Made by a program: the position numbers and the translations under genes. This document shows, piece after piece, positions 1-6,944 of a DNA stretch of 15,289 nucleotides. Below the pieces are notes generated by a model. That model made no database searches and had not been told where the DNA came from. It worked only from the letters and a program-made list of their open reading frames with translations. This DNA comes from Bacteroidota bacterium (GTDB taxonomy: Bacteria > Bacteroidota > Ignavibacteria > Ignavibacteriales > Ignavibacteriaceae): positions 1 through 15,289 of the forward strand of contig JAEXTR010000253.1 of the NCBI GenBank assembly GCA_023406915.1, read 5' to 3'. Positions within the stretch are counted from its first letter, which is position 1, and the number at the start of each line of letters is the position of its first letter.

Positions 1-1618
1 CAGCAAATCCACGTCCCTGTTCACCGGCGCGGGCAGCTTCAATAGCTGCGTTGAGTGCGAGGAGGTTAGTCTGATCTGCAATATCATCAATTACCTGAAT
101 GATTTCACCGATCTGATCACTGCTTTCGCCCAGTTTCTTCACCGTGACAGCTGCGTTTTCAACCACCTCGGCTATGCGCTGCATACCGTCGGCTGTACCT
201 TTCACGACTTCACCACCCGATTTTGCCATGGAGCCGGCTTCCTTTGCAGAATGAGCAGCACGGGCTGCATTCTGAGAAGTGTCCATGATGGTTTTCGTCA
301 TTTGTTCTACTGCTGAGGCAACTTCTGAAGTCTGTGAGCTTTGCTCCTGTGCGCCCGCAGCCATTTCTTCTGTGCTGGATGATATCTGATTTCCTGCACT
401 GGCAGTAGCATCAACGGCTTCATTCACGCGGCGTATCAGTTCAGAGAGGTTGTCGCCAAGTTTATTGATACTGTTCTGAATGATTTTATGATCACCCTGA
501 TAGTTGCCAGTCACTCTTACGGTCAGGTCACCGGTTGCCATGACTTCAAGGACATCTGAACCTTCTTTAACGGGAAGGATTACTGAGTCGAGTGTATCGT
601 TTACACCCTTGACGATCTGAGCATACGCACCCTTAAACTTACTGACATTACCCCGGGTAGTGAGTCTGCCTGAAATTGCAGCATCGGTAAGCATTGATGC
701 TTCGCTGATCAGTTCTTTCAGGTTATCAATGATTGCGGTAAGCCCGGGTGTGATCTGATCGTCTCTGTCCAGCTTTTCAACACGAACAGATACATCACCG
801 GCTGCTACCTGGTGCATCAATCCAACGAATCCCTGCAGCGTTCCTGCGAAAGCATCCATTGATCTGGCAAGATCGCCTATTTCATCTTTTCGTTCCATCT
901 GAAGACGGGCAGTGACATTACCACCAGAAAGCTTTTTCATCATCTCGACACCCTTCTTCAGGGGCTCATTCACTGACTTTCGGATCATCATAGCGGCAAA
1001 TATGCCGAGGACAACTGCAATAGCAATCACCAGTATCATGAGAACAATGGTTGAATCAAGTGTATTCTCAGCACTCTCATGCGCCTTAATGTTTTCAGAA
1101 GAAATGAAATCGAACAATTCAAGCAGAACCTTTTCTTCAGCTTTTGCAGATTGTACAAACTTACCTGCCCGCATGAATTCATAGGCTTCAGCATTTTTAC
1201 CCTCTGCTGCCATCGCTTCAAAGGTTTTAATGTCATTTATATACTCAACTCTTGCAGCAGCAAGATCTGTGAGGAGTTGTTTACCTTGTCCCTCAACGAA
1301 TACTGAATCGAGTACCTTGAAATTATAAGAAATGATTTCCGATATCTTTTGACGATCGGCAATTAATTTACTCTTCTCTGCCGGATCTGTTACCGTTACC
1401 AAGTCACGAAGCACGGAGCTTGCTTTCTGAAACTCATTGAGGATCAATCCGATACTTTTCAACGGTTTAGAACCTTTTTCATAAATAATATCCGCATCAT
1501 CATTAATGACGGAGGATGAACGGATTCCGAGAATCCCAACCACTGCCAACAGCAGGATAATGGTACCGAATCCATAGATTAGCTTTTGCCCAACGGGCAT
1601 ATCATCTAGCCAGCGCAT
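1..1618 (-). CDS. Methyl-accepting chemotaxis protein (C-terminus outside window)
   Basis: Transmembrane chemoreceptor that signals to CheA/CheW. This frame reads open for 539 codons from ATG at 1618 and runs off the window edge, so it is partial. Visible order: short cytoplasmic start; TM1 about residues 14-33; a helical periplasmic sensor about 34-188, of four-helix-bundle type by length and helical character; TM2 about 189-211; a HAMP domain about 212-265; further HAMP-like segments (around AAGDVSVRV at 272-280, ISGRLTTRGNVSKFKG at 315-330 and MATGDLTVRV at 360-369); then the coiled-coil signalling domain. The last residues reach the conserved hairpin tip, with DDIADQTNLLALNAAIEAAR at 511-530 followed by AGEQGRGFA, the CheA/CheW contact region. 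The start is set by GGAAAGGAA a few bases upstream. A sigma28-like promoter lies at 1724-1750. The ligand cannot be deduced. Confidence 0.96.
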   Translation of the reverse strand, partial: MRWLDDMPVGQKLIYGFGTIILLLAVVGILGIRSSSVINDDADIIYEKGSKPLKSIGLILNEFQKASSVLRDLVTVTDPAEKSKLIADRQKISEIISYNFKVLDSVFVEGQGKQLLTDLAAARVEYINDIKTFEAMAAEGKNAEAYEFMRAGKFVQSAKAEEKVLLELFDFISSENIKAHESAENTLDSTIVLMILVIAIAVVLGIFAAMMIRKSVNEPLKKGVEMMKKLSGGNVTARLQMERKDEIGDLARSMDAFAGTLQGFVGLMHQVAAGDVSVRVEKLDRDDQITPGLTAIIDNLKELISEASMLTDAAISGRLTTRGNVSKFKGAYAQIVKGVNDTLDSVILPVKEGSDVLEVMATGDLTVRVTGNYQGDHKIIQNSINKLGDNLSELIRRVNEAVDATASAGNQISSSTEEMAAGAQEQSSQTSEVASAVEQMTKTIMDTSQNAARAAHSAKEAGSMAKSGGEVVKGTADGMQRIAEVVENAAVTVKKLGESSDQIGEIIQVIDDIADQTNLLALNAAIEAARAGEQGRGFA

Positions 1619-1723
1619 AGCTGTTCCTTTCCTATAGAACTATAAAGGGTATGTAAAACTTTAAGGGGTAAAATGTGAGTACTTGTCCAAATTGAGCCGG
1701 ACTTTTATAGTAATACTTAAGAA

Positions 1724-1750
1724 TTATCGAAAAAAAAGGAAGGAAGTTTA
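1724..1750 (-). promoter_or_regulatory. Sigma28 (FliA)-like promoter of the chemoreceptor gene
   Basis: Read on the minus strand this is TAAA, 15 bases, then TTCGATAA. The known FliA consensus is TAAA-N15-GCCGATAA, so the spacing is exact and only the first two bases of the -10 element differ. It lies about 105 bp upstream of the chemoreceptor ATG, leaving a 5' leader of roughly 100 nt. It resembles the second site at 10864-10890, with which it also shares the flanking CCTAAACT and CGATAAT. Chemoreceptors are classic sigma28-dependent late flagellar genes, which fits. Confidence 0.75.
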
Positions 1751-1792
1751 GGGTAATTCGTAAAAAAAGGTGAATTCTGTGCGGATTTTTTC

Positions 1793-1832
1793 AACAAAAG
1801 AAAACGAAGGGGCACACTTATAAGTCTGCCCC
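1793..1832 (-). terminator. Rho-independent terminator after mscL
   Basis: On the minus strand, 11 bases past the mscL stop, GGGGCA pairs with TGCCCC around an inner ACTTATAAGT palindrome, with a single G-G mismatch between the two parts. A T-rich tail (TTCGTTTTCTTTTGTT) follows. It closes the SbtA-like/mscL unit. The rest of the 225-bp gap between mscL and the chemoreceptor gene holds only the chemoreceptor promoter and leader. Confidence 0.8.
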
Positions 1833-1843
1833 GATATGGAAAA

Positions 1844-2230
1844 TCAATTTTTGTTTTTGAGGATGTCTCTAATCTCAGAAAGGAGGTTCTGCTCCGGTGT
1901 CGGCTTGGGATCTGCGGGTGGCGGAGGAGGTGTTTCCCGTTTTAGCTTATTGATACCCTTAACAAGCATAAAGATTGCAAAGGCAACTATGGTGAAGTTG
2001 ATAATTGCGTTGATAAATTTACCATAATTGATGCTAGCCTTGTCATTCAGCGGAATTGCCAGACTACTGAAATCCATTCCGCCAATAAGAATGCCGATAG
2101 GTGGCATGAGGACATCATTTACCAATGAGCCGACAATGGTGCCAAATGCTCCACCGATGATGATACCTACTGCGAGGTCAACAACGTTACCGCGTACGGC
2201 AAAGTCCTTGAATTCTTTTATGATACTCAT
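1844..2230 (-). CDS. mscL: Large-conductance mechanosensitive channel MscL
   Basis: Pentameric inner-membrane channel that opens under high membrane tension and releases small solutes during hypo-osmotic shock. The 128 residues match the family in length (about 120-150). Amphipathic N-terminal helix MSIIKEFKDFAVRGNVVDLA at 1-20 with the family's KEFKxFxxRGNVxDLA pattern; TM1 about 16-45 with the glycine-rich pore lining AVGIIIGGAFGTIVGSLVND; short periplasmic loop about 50-70; TM2 about 70-96; a proline stretch at 101-105; and a C-terminal helix about 113-127 that forms the cytoplasmic bundle. Start ATG at 2230 with AAGGA upstream. It begins 41 bp after the stop of the SbtA-like gene on the same strand with no terminator between, so co-transcription is likely. 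Confidence 0.98.
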   Translation of the reverse strand: MSIIKEFKDFAVRGNVVDLAVGIIIGGAFGTIVGSLVNDVLMPPIGILIGGMDFSSLAIPLNDKASINYGKFINAIINFTIVAFAIFMLVKGINKLKRETPPPPPADPKPTPEQNLLSEIRDILKNKN

Positions 2231-2271
2231 AGGTTGTTTTCCTTCAAAAAATGAGAAAATGAGCTATTTTT

Positions 2272-3252
2272 CTACAAAAAGAGCTTAACAAAGATATGAT
2301 AAAGTGGAATTCCTGCAATAATATTGAAAGGGAAAGTTATGGCAAGTGAGGCGGTGACATAGAATGATGGATTTGCCTCAGGAAGAACGAGCCGCACGGC
2401 TGCGGGTGCAGCGATATAAGAGGCACTGGCTGCCAGTACGGAAAACAGGTGGGCATTGCCCTCAGAAAAACCAAGTTGGACGGTAAGAAAGGCAGTAACC
2501 AATCCAACCAAAATGGGCATACTGATACCAAAAACGACTAAGCGAAATCCTGCTGATTTAAATTCATGTAATTTACTGCCTGCAACTAATCCAAGTTCAA
2601 GCAGAAACAATGCAAGGATACCCTGAAACGGCAGAAAGAAGAAACCTTCTACCAGGTCTTTCCCTCTTTCTCCGGTAATATACCCGGTAACCATTCCACC
2701 AATCAGGAGAACAACACTCTGATTGGTTAGGGATTCATGAATCAGCAACTTCATACTTCCCTTTCCACTCCGTTCCCCTTTCCTGAAGAGGTTTACCATA
2801 AGGATAGCAATCAGGATTGCGGGAAACTCCATCAGTGCCATCATACCCACCATAAAGCCGCTGAATGCCACACCACTTTTTTCAAGAAAGAGGGTTGCGG
2901 TTACAAATGTTACTACGCTTACTGATCCGTAATGGGCGGCAAGTGCCCCTGCGTTGACGGTGTCAAACCTGAAGATGAGTTTCAGTATGAAAAATACGAA
3001 TATCGGTATCAGTGCTGACAGGGTGACAGAGAGCAGGGCAGACTGTATAATCTCCGCATCGATACCGCTCTTTGAGATTTCATAGCCTCCCTTAAAGCCG
3101 ATAGCGATAAGAAGATAAATGGAGAGACTTTTTACCAGTGCATCAGGAAAGTGAAGCGAAGACTTCACCAGCGCTGCTGCCATTCCGATTACAAAAAAGA
3201 GAACTGCCGGGATTGCGAGGTTTCCGGCAGCCTGAGAGATAAATTGTTCCAA
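2272..3252 (-). CDS. SbtA-family sodium-dependent bicarbonate permease
   Basis: Polytopic inner-membrane protein of 326 residues, about ten hydrophobic segments, of the DUF897/SbtA family, whose characterised cyanobacterial member imports bicarbonate with Na+. Family hallmarks seen: PAVLFFVIGMAAALVKSSL at 15-33; SIYLLIAIGFKGGYE at 44-58; HYGSVSVVTFV at 107-117 and SASYIAAPAAVR at 276-287, which sit in equivalent places of the two inverted halves; and HESLTNQSVVLLIGGMVTGY at 172-191 after the central cytoplasmic loop. The start is a TTG at 3252 with GGAA about 8 bases upstream; the frame upstream of it meets a stop after 12 codons without an ATG. Cyanobacterial SbtA is partnered by the PII-like SbtB, not encoded here. 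Substrate in this organism is inferred from family only; a different anion is possible. Confidence 0.88.
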   Translation of the reverse strand: MEQFISQAAGNLAIPAVLFFVIGMAAALVKSSLHFPDALVKSLSIYLLIAIGFKGGYEISKSGIDAEIIQSALLSVTLSALIPIFVFFILKLIFRFDTVNAGALAAHYGSVSVVTFVTATLFLEKSGVAFSGFMVGMMALMEFPAILIAILMVNLFRKGERSGKGSMKLLIHESLTNQSVVLLIGGMVTGYITGERGKDLVEGFFFLPFQGILALFLLELGLVAGSKLHEFKSAGFRLVVFGISMPILVGLVTAFLTVQLGFSEGNAHLFSVLAASASYIAAPAAVRLVLPEANPSFYVTASLAITFPFNIIAGIPLYHIFVKLFL

Positions 3253-3359
3253 GGTATTCCAAAAAGTGATAGTAACAACAGAGCAAATTTAGTGATTTCT
3301 TTTTTCACATGCTGATACTTATCTTTTAGGATGATAAGTTTAGGATCAAGGAGTCCCAT
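3253..3359. promoter_or_regulatory. Divergent intergenic region
   Basis: 107 bp between two divergently transcribed genes, both of which appear to begin with TTG. It must hold both promoters, but I see no convincing -35/-10 pair. On the + side, a 7-bp inverted repeat, ACTTATC (3317-3323) and GATAAGT (3333-3339), lies in the probable leader of the amidotransferase gene, just ahead of its AAGGAG ribosome-binding site at about 3348-3353. Confidence 0.4.
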
Positions 3360-4193
3360 TTGAAAAACACAAAAATAAAAGTAGCCATCATTGATCTGTA
3401 CAACAACGAACCCAATCAAGGAATGCGGTGTCTGCAGGATATCCTGAATGAAACAGACTGTAAGTATACGGATGTAACTGTAGAGTATAGAATACATGAG
3501 TCACGATATCTGAATGATGTGCCATGCGATGATTATGATATCTACCTGTCATCTGGTGGACCAGGTTCACCTTTTGATGGTGAAGGTTCAAAGTGGGAGA
3601 AGGATTATTTTCTGCTGCTTGATAAACTTGTGCAGAACAACCAGAGTCACGGGTCACGAAAGAAGTACATGTTTTTTATCTGCCATTCCTTCCAACTCAT
3701 GGCAAGGTATTTCAAGTTTGGTACCGTAAATGAGCGGCATACGAAATCATTTGGTATTGTTCCTGTTGAACTCACCGGGGAAGGTGCAGAGGACCTGGTA
3801 TTCTCTGGTTTTAAAAATCCTTTTTTTGCAGCTGACTTCAGGAGCTGGCAGGTTATTGATCCGAACGAAATTGTGATCAGGGAACTGGGAGGCAGTGTAC
3901 CTGCGATGGAGTATATGCAGGAAGGAATGACGCATCAGCCAGCACTAATGGGGTTCAGGATTGGGGAGGAATTCCTAGGAACACAGTTCCACCCTGAAGC
4001 AGATCCTGCAAGTATGTATTATCATCTCAGAAAACCGGAACGGATCAAACAGGTGGTGGAGGAGCATGGAGAAAAGAAATACCGTGAGATGGTTGCCCAC
4101 CTTGAGCAACCGGATAATATATGGTTTACGCGCCACCATGTGCTGCCCAGATTTCTGACGAACGCAATTCAAAACCTTACAACTGAAAAATAG
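3360..4193 (+). CDS. Stand-alone class I glutamine amidotransferase-like protein
   Basis: 277-residue cytoplasmic protein with the class I (triad) glutamine amidotransferase fold. Oxyanion-hole segment SSGGPGSP at 64-71; nucleophile elbow FFICHSFQLM at 105-114 with Cys108; His211 and Glu213 in GTQFHPEAD. The complete Cys-His-Glu triad implies hydrolysis of a glutamine or gamma-glutamyl amide. There is no fused synthetase domain, unlike GuaA or CarA, and a helical tail of about 60 residues follows the triad. Start TTG at 3360 is chosen because AAGGAG lies 6 bases upstream. The aldo/keto reductase gene begins 18 bp after its stop, so the two form an operon. Substrate is unknown; annotation as GMP synthase from the GATase domain alone would be unsafe. 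Confidence 0.9.
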   Translation: MKNTKIKVAIIDLYNNEPNQGMRCLQDILNETDCKYTDVTVEYRIHESRYLNDVPCDDYDIYLSSGGPGSPFDGEGSKWEKDYFLLLDKLVQNNQSHGSRKKYMFFICHSFQLMARYFKFGTVNERHTKSFGIVPVELTGEGAEDLVFSGFKNPFFAADFRSWQVIDPNEIVIRELGGSVPAMEYMQEGMTHQPALMGFRIGEEFLGTQFHPEADPASMYYHLRKPERIKQVVEEHGEKKYREMVAHLEQPDNIWFTRHHVLPRFLTNAIQNLTTEK

Positions 4194-4211
4194 AACTTAA
4201 AGGAACAACAT

Positions 4212-5195
4212 ATGAGATACAGAACATTAGGAAAGACTGATGTAAAGATTTCTGAGATCAGCCTTGGATGCTGGACACTCGGAGGTCTCAATTGGGTGAA
4301 TGGTGTGCCAAATGGATGGGCAAATGTTGATGAGGCAGAGGTCTCCCGCGCAATTCACTACGCCATTGATATGGGGGTCAATCATTTTGATAACGCGGAT
4401 GTGTATGGCAATGGAAGAGCTGAGAGAATGCTGGCAAAAATTCTGGGTGACAGAACGAAAGATGTCACTATAGCTACGAAGGTAGGCTGGTTCCCCGGTA
4501 CTGCGCAGCACGCTTTTGAACCACAGCACATCCGACACCAGTGCGAGCAGTCACTGATCAACCTGAAGCGGGATGTGATTGATCTTTACTATTTCCATCA
4601 CGGGCACTTCGGAGATCATGATGAGTACCTGGATGACGCAGTAACGATGATGTATCGCCTGAAGGAAGAGGGAAAGATCAGATTCATTGGACAGTCTGCC
4701 TACTCACACCAGGATTTTCAAAAACTGATCCCTAAGGTGAAGCCTGATGCATTGCAAAGCTATGCGAATGCGATTGATGACAAGTTTGTAGCTGATGGTT
4801 CGCCAACCAGTAATCTTATGAAGGAATATGGAATATCATTCTTTGCGTTTGGTCCTGTTGCACAGGGATTGCTGCTGGGTAAATATTCGAAAGCAAATCC
4901 CCCGAGTTTTGAGCCTGGTGACCACAGGATGAATTCAAAGAGATTTTCACCAGAAAATCTGGAAAGACTTGAACCAAAAGTTACTGCACTGAAGGAACGA
5001 TTTGGCGGAAGCGTTGAGGAACTTTCACGGGCAGCATTGCAGTATTTATTGCATTACAAGGTAGTGGGTGCCGTGATTCCCGGATTCAGAAACCAGCAAC
5101 AGGTTGAGAAGAATCTGGCACTGGCTGATGCACCCCTCACCGATGAGGAATTCCGATTCATCAACGAACTGTTTGCTGATATGGATACCTACTGA
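4212..5195 (+). CDS. Aldo/keto reductase
   Basis: 327-residue NAD(P)H-dependent oxidoreductase with a TIM-barrel fold that reduces aldehydes or ketones (or oxidises alcohols) in the cytoplasm. The family catalytic tetrad is intact: Asp60 and Tyr65 in NHFDNADVYG, Lys90 in TIATKVGW, His129 in DLYYFHH. The N-terminus MRYRTLGKTDVKISEISLGCWTLGG and the C-terminal VVGAVIPGFRNQQQVEKNL (cofactor phosphate region) are typical of the bacterial AKR subgroup whose members act on diverse carbonyls. Start ATG at 4212 with AAAGGAAC upstream. Second gene of the unit with the glutamine amidotransferase-like protein, followed by a strong terminator. The partner gives no clear hint of substrate. Confidence 0.95.
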   Translation: MRYRTLGKTDVKISEISLGCWTLGGLNWVNGVPNGWANVDEAEVSRAIHYAIDMGVNHFDNADVYGNGRAERMLAKILGDRTKDVTIATKVGWFPGTAQHAFEPQHIRHQCEQSLINLKRDVIDLYYFHHGHFGDHDEYLDDAVTMMYRLKEEGKIRFIGQSAYSHQDFQKLIPKVKPDALQSYANAIDDKFVADGSPTSNLMKEYGISFFAFGPVAQGLLLGKYSKANPPSFEPGDHRMNSKRFSPENLERLEPKVTALKERFGGSVEELSRAALQYLLHYKVVGAVIPGFRNQQQVEKNLALADAPLTDEEFRFINELFADMDTY

Positions 5196-5234
5196 GCTGA
5201 CAGTACACCCGGATTACCTATTCAATAACTCAAT

Positions 5235-5269
5235 CCGGTTGCAGTACCCGCTGCAACCGGTACTTTTTT
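5235..5269 (+). terminator. Rho-independent terminator after the aldo/keto reductase
   Basis: Perfect 10-bp stem CCGGTTGCAG / CTGCAACCGG with a TACCCG loop, followed by TACTTTTTT. It lies 39 bp past the stop codon and ends the amidotransferase/reductase unit, separating it from the lipoprotein gene that starts at 5280. Confidence 0.95.
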
Positions 5270-5279
5270 ACAGGACATT

Positions 5280-6857
5280 ATGAAGAACTGCAGCTATCTG
5301 GTTCTCGGATTATTACTGCTACTTTCAGGATGTACGAAGGATGAAAATCCGGTATCACCCAATACTACCGGAACGTTGCAAGGCATAGTACTGCAGCCTG
5401 ATACTGATGCTCCTGTGCAGGGGGTTACTGTATCCATGGGGAATTCTTCACAGCTTACAGCAAGTGATGGCTCTTTTTACATGCCAAAGCTCAAGCCAGG
5501 TATTGTTACTGTTACATTTTACAAAGAGCAATTTTTTGAACAAGTCAGGCAGTTTTATATTCAGGAAGGGAAGATTCTCAAAGAGACAATTTACCTCTAT
5601 CCTGCCGGATCGGGAGTCACGGTAACCTTACTCGTCAGGCATGCTGAAAATGGCAATCCTGTTAAGAATGCTACCGTACATATAGATTCAGTGAGCGGTA
5701 CTACTGATATGAATGGCATCGTGCGGCTGTATCCCGTTCCTCCTGGCAACAGGACTCTCTGGTCAGAAGCCGCAGGATACCTAAAGCACAGTCAGGCAAT
5801 CACCATTCCGTATAAAGATACTTCCGTGACCCTATCGATGCAAAAAGGAACCAACTTTACTGCTGCTTACCTCAGTAAGGATACGGTACTGACTGCTGCG
5901 AACAGCCCCTATTATTTTACCTCTGACCTGCAACTATTATCGGGGGCACACCTCATCATCGCCCCCGGTGCTGAGCTCCGTTTCGCTCCCAACACTGCGC
6001 TGCGCATACCGGCAAAAGCTAATCTAACTGCAAAAGGTACAGAGATTGAACCCATCCGGTTTACTGCGGGTGAGGTTCTTGTTTCACAAGGAGACTGGAA
6101 CGGAATCATCTTTGAAAAGGAAGAGTTAGGCACGAGCTTTATACTGAATAATGTTATCATATCACGTGCAAAGAACGGAATAACACTTGGGAATAGCAAT
6201 ACAGGTTACAACAGCAGTCTGCAAATCAGCGGTATAGTCATCAGAGACTGTGATGTGGGTATCCAGGCGCCATTTCTTCAGATATACAATGGTATCATTG
6301 AGCGTTGCAATTATGGAATCATCATTGAAAGGACAAATGCCGGTGATGCAAAGCTGATCACCACGGAGCTCACCGTGAGGGATTGCAGTCAGTCGGGCAT
6401 TGTGATGCAACAGTCTGATGGATTTTACAGTCTAAGGAAGACATCCATAATCAGGAACAGGATTGATGGCATTACGGTCATACGTACTTCACCAATTGTA
6501 TCCTCTACCCCAAATACAATATCACTTACAGAGTGTGAAGTATCTTACAACGGCGGGAACGGTGTCAGTTTTGATGGTGAACGGTTTGTACTGTTTGATT
6601 CCAACCTGAGAGGGAATAAACAATTCGCATTCAGCCGGTACGCCAGATACATTTCCGTCTCTGAGTTTGACATATTAAGTTGTTTCATCAGTGATAATAA
6701 GGGCATTGATGGTGCTGACCTTTCCACAGACGGCACCGGCGGACAATACAAGGCGAATTTACTTCCAAACGGCATTTCTTCAATTGGTATGCCTTTGACT
6801 TCACCCAACCAGAAGGCAGGATCATCCTGGCAAGGATTTGCGCTTCCAAACCTGTAG
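5280..6857 (+). CDS. Lipoprotein with two carboxypeptidase-regulatory-like domains and a predicted beta-helix
   Basis: 525-residue exported lipoprotein. The signal peptide ends in the lipobox LLSGC, acylated Cys18, followed by TKDENP; the lipobox and export are clear, surface exposure is inferred. Two tandem beta-sandwich modules of the carboxypeptidase-regulatory-like type follow: about 31-107 (GTLQGIVLQP, SDGSFYMPKLKPGIVTV) and about 111-188 (NPVKNATVHID, TTDMNGIVRLYPVPPG). Residues about 205-500 alternate hydrophobic strands with Asn/Gly turns (for example IIERCNYGIIIERT, SQSGIVMQQSDG, YNGGNGVSFDGE), the look of a right-handed parallel beta-helix. I see no peptidase or lyase active site, so a binding or structural surface role is likelier than catalysis, but a beta-helix polysaccharide-active enzyme cannot be excluded. 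ATG at 5280 has AGGA upstream. The preceding terminator suggests its own promoter; none is convincing. Confidence 0.87.
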   Translation: MKNCSYLVLGLLLLLSGCTKDENPVSPNTTGTLQGIVLQPDTDAPVQGVTVSMGNSSQLTASDGSFYMPKLKPGIVTVTFYKEQFFEQVRQFYIQEGKILKETIYLYPAGSGVTVTLLVRHAENGNPVKNATVHIDSVSGTTDMNGIVRLYPVPPGNRTLWSEAAGYLKHSQAITIPYKDTSVTLSMQKGTNFTAAYLSKDTVLTAANSPYYFTSDLQLLSGAHLIIAPGAELRFAPNTALRIPAKANLTAKGTEIEPIRFTAGEVLVSQGDWNGIIFEKEELGTSFILNNVIISRAKNGITLGNSNTGYNSSLQISGIVIRDCDVGIQAPFLQIYNGIIERCNYGIIIERTNAGDAKLITTELTVRDCSQSGIVMQQSDGFYSLRKTSIIRNRIDGITVIRTSPIVSSTPNTISLTECEVSYNGGNGVSFDGERFVLFDSNLRGNKQFAFSRYARYISVSEFDILSCFISDNKGIDGADLSTDGTGGQYKANLLPNGISSIGMPLTSPNQKAGSSWQGFALPNL

Positions 6858-6944
6858 TGCTTTGGATACCGTTTCACTTTTTTTTATGTTTCAATAATAA
6901 ATATCAGAATATGAGTATTATTTCATTAAACGGAAATCAACTTT

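Noticed and set aside
912..1306. Open frames on the + strand inside the chemoreceptor gene
   Set aside because: They lie opposite a clear chemoreceptor reading frame, have no ribosome-binding site and low-complexity Ser/Thr-rich translations; antisense shadows.
1619..1723. Riboswitch in the 100-nt chemoreceptor leader, such as a c-di-GMP aptamer
   Set aside because: Only very short stems (for example TATAG/CTATA) are visible and no conserved aptamer core was recognised.
1836..2288. Two + strand frames opposite mscL
   Set aside because: MscL on the minus strand is unmistakable; the + frames are its complement.
6858..6944. Terminator and promoter between the lipoprotein and the PLP enzyme
   Set aside because: There is a T-run at about 6879-6886 but no convincing hairpin before it, and no -35/-10 pair that stands out in this AT-rich gap.
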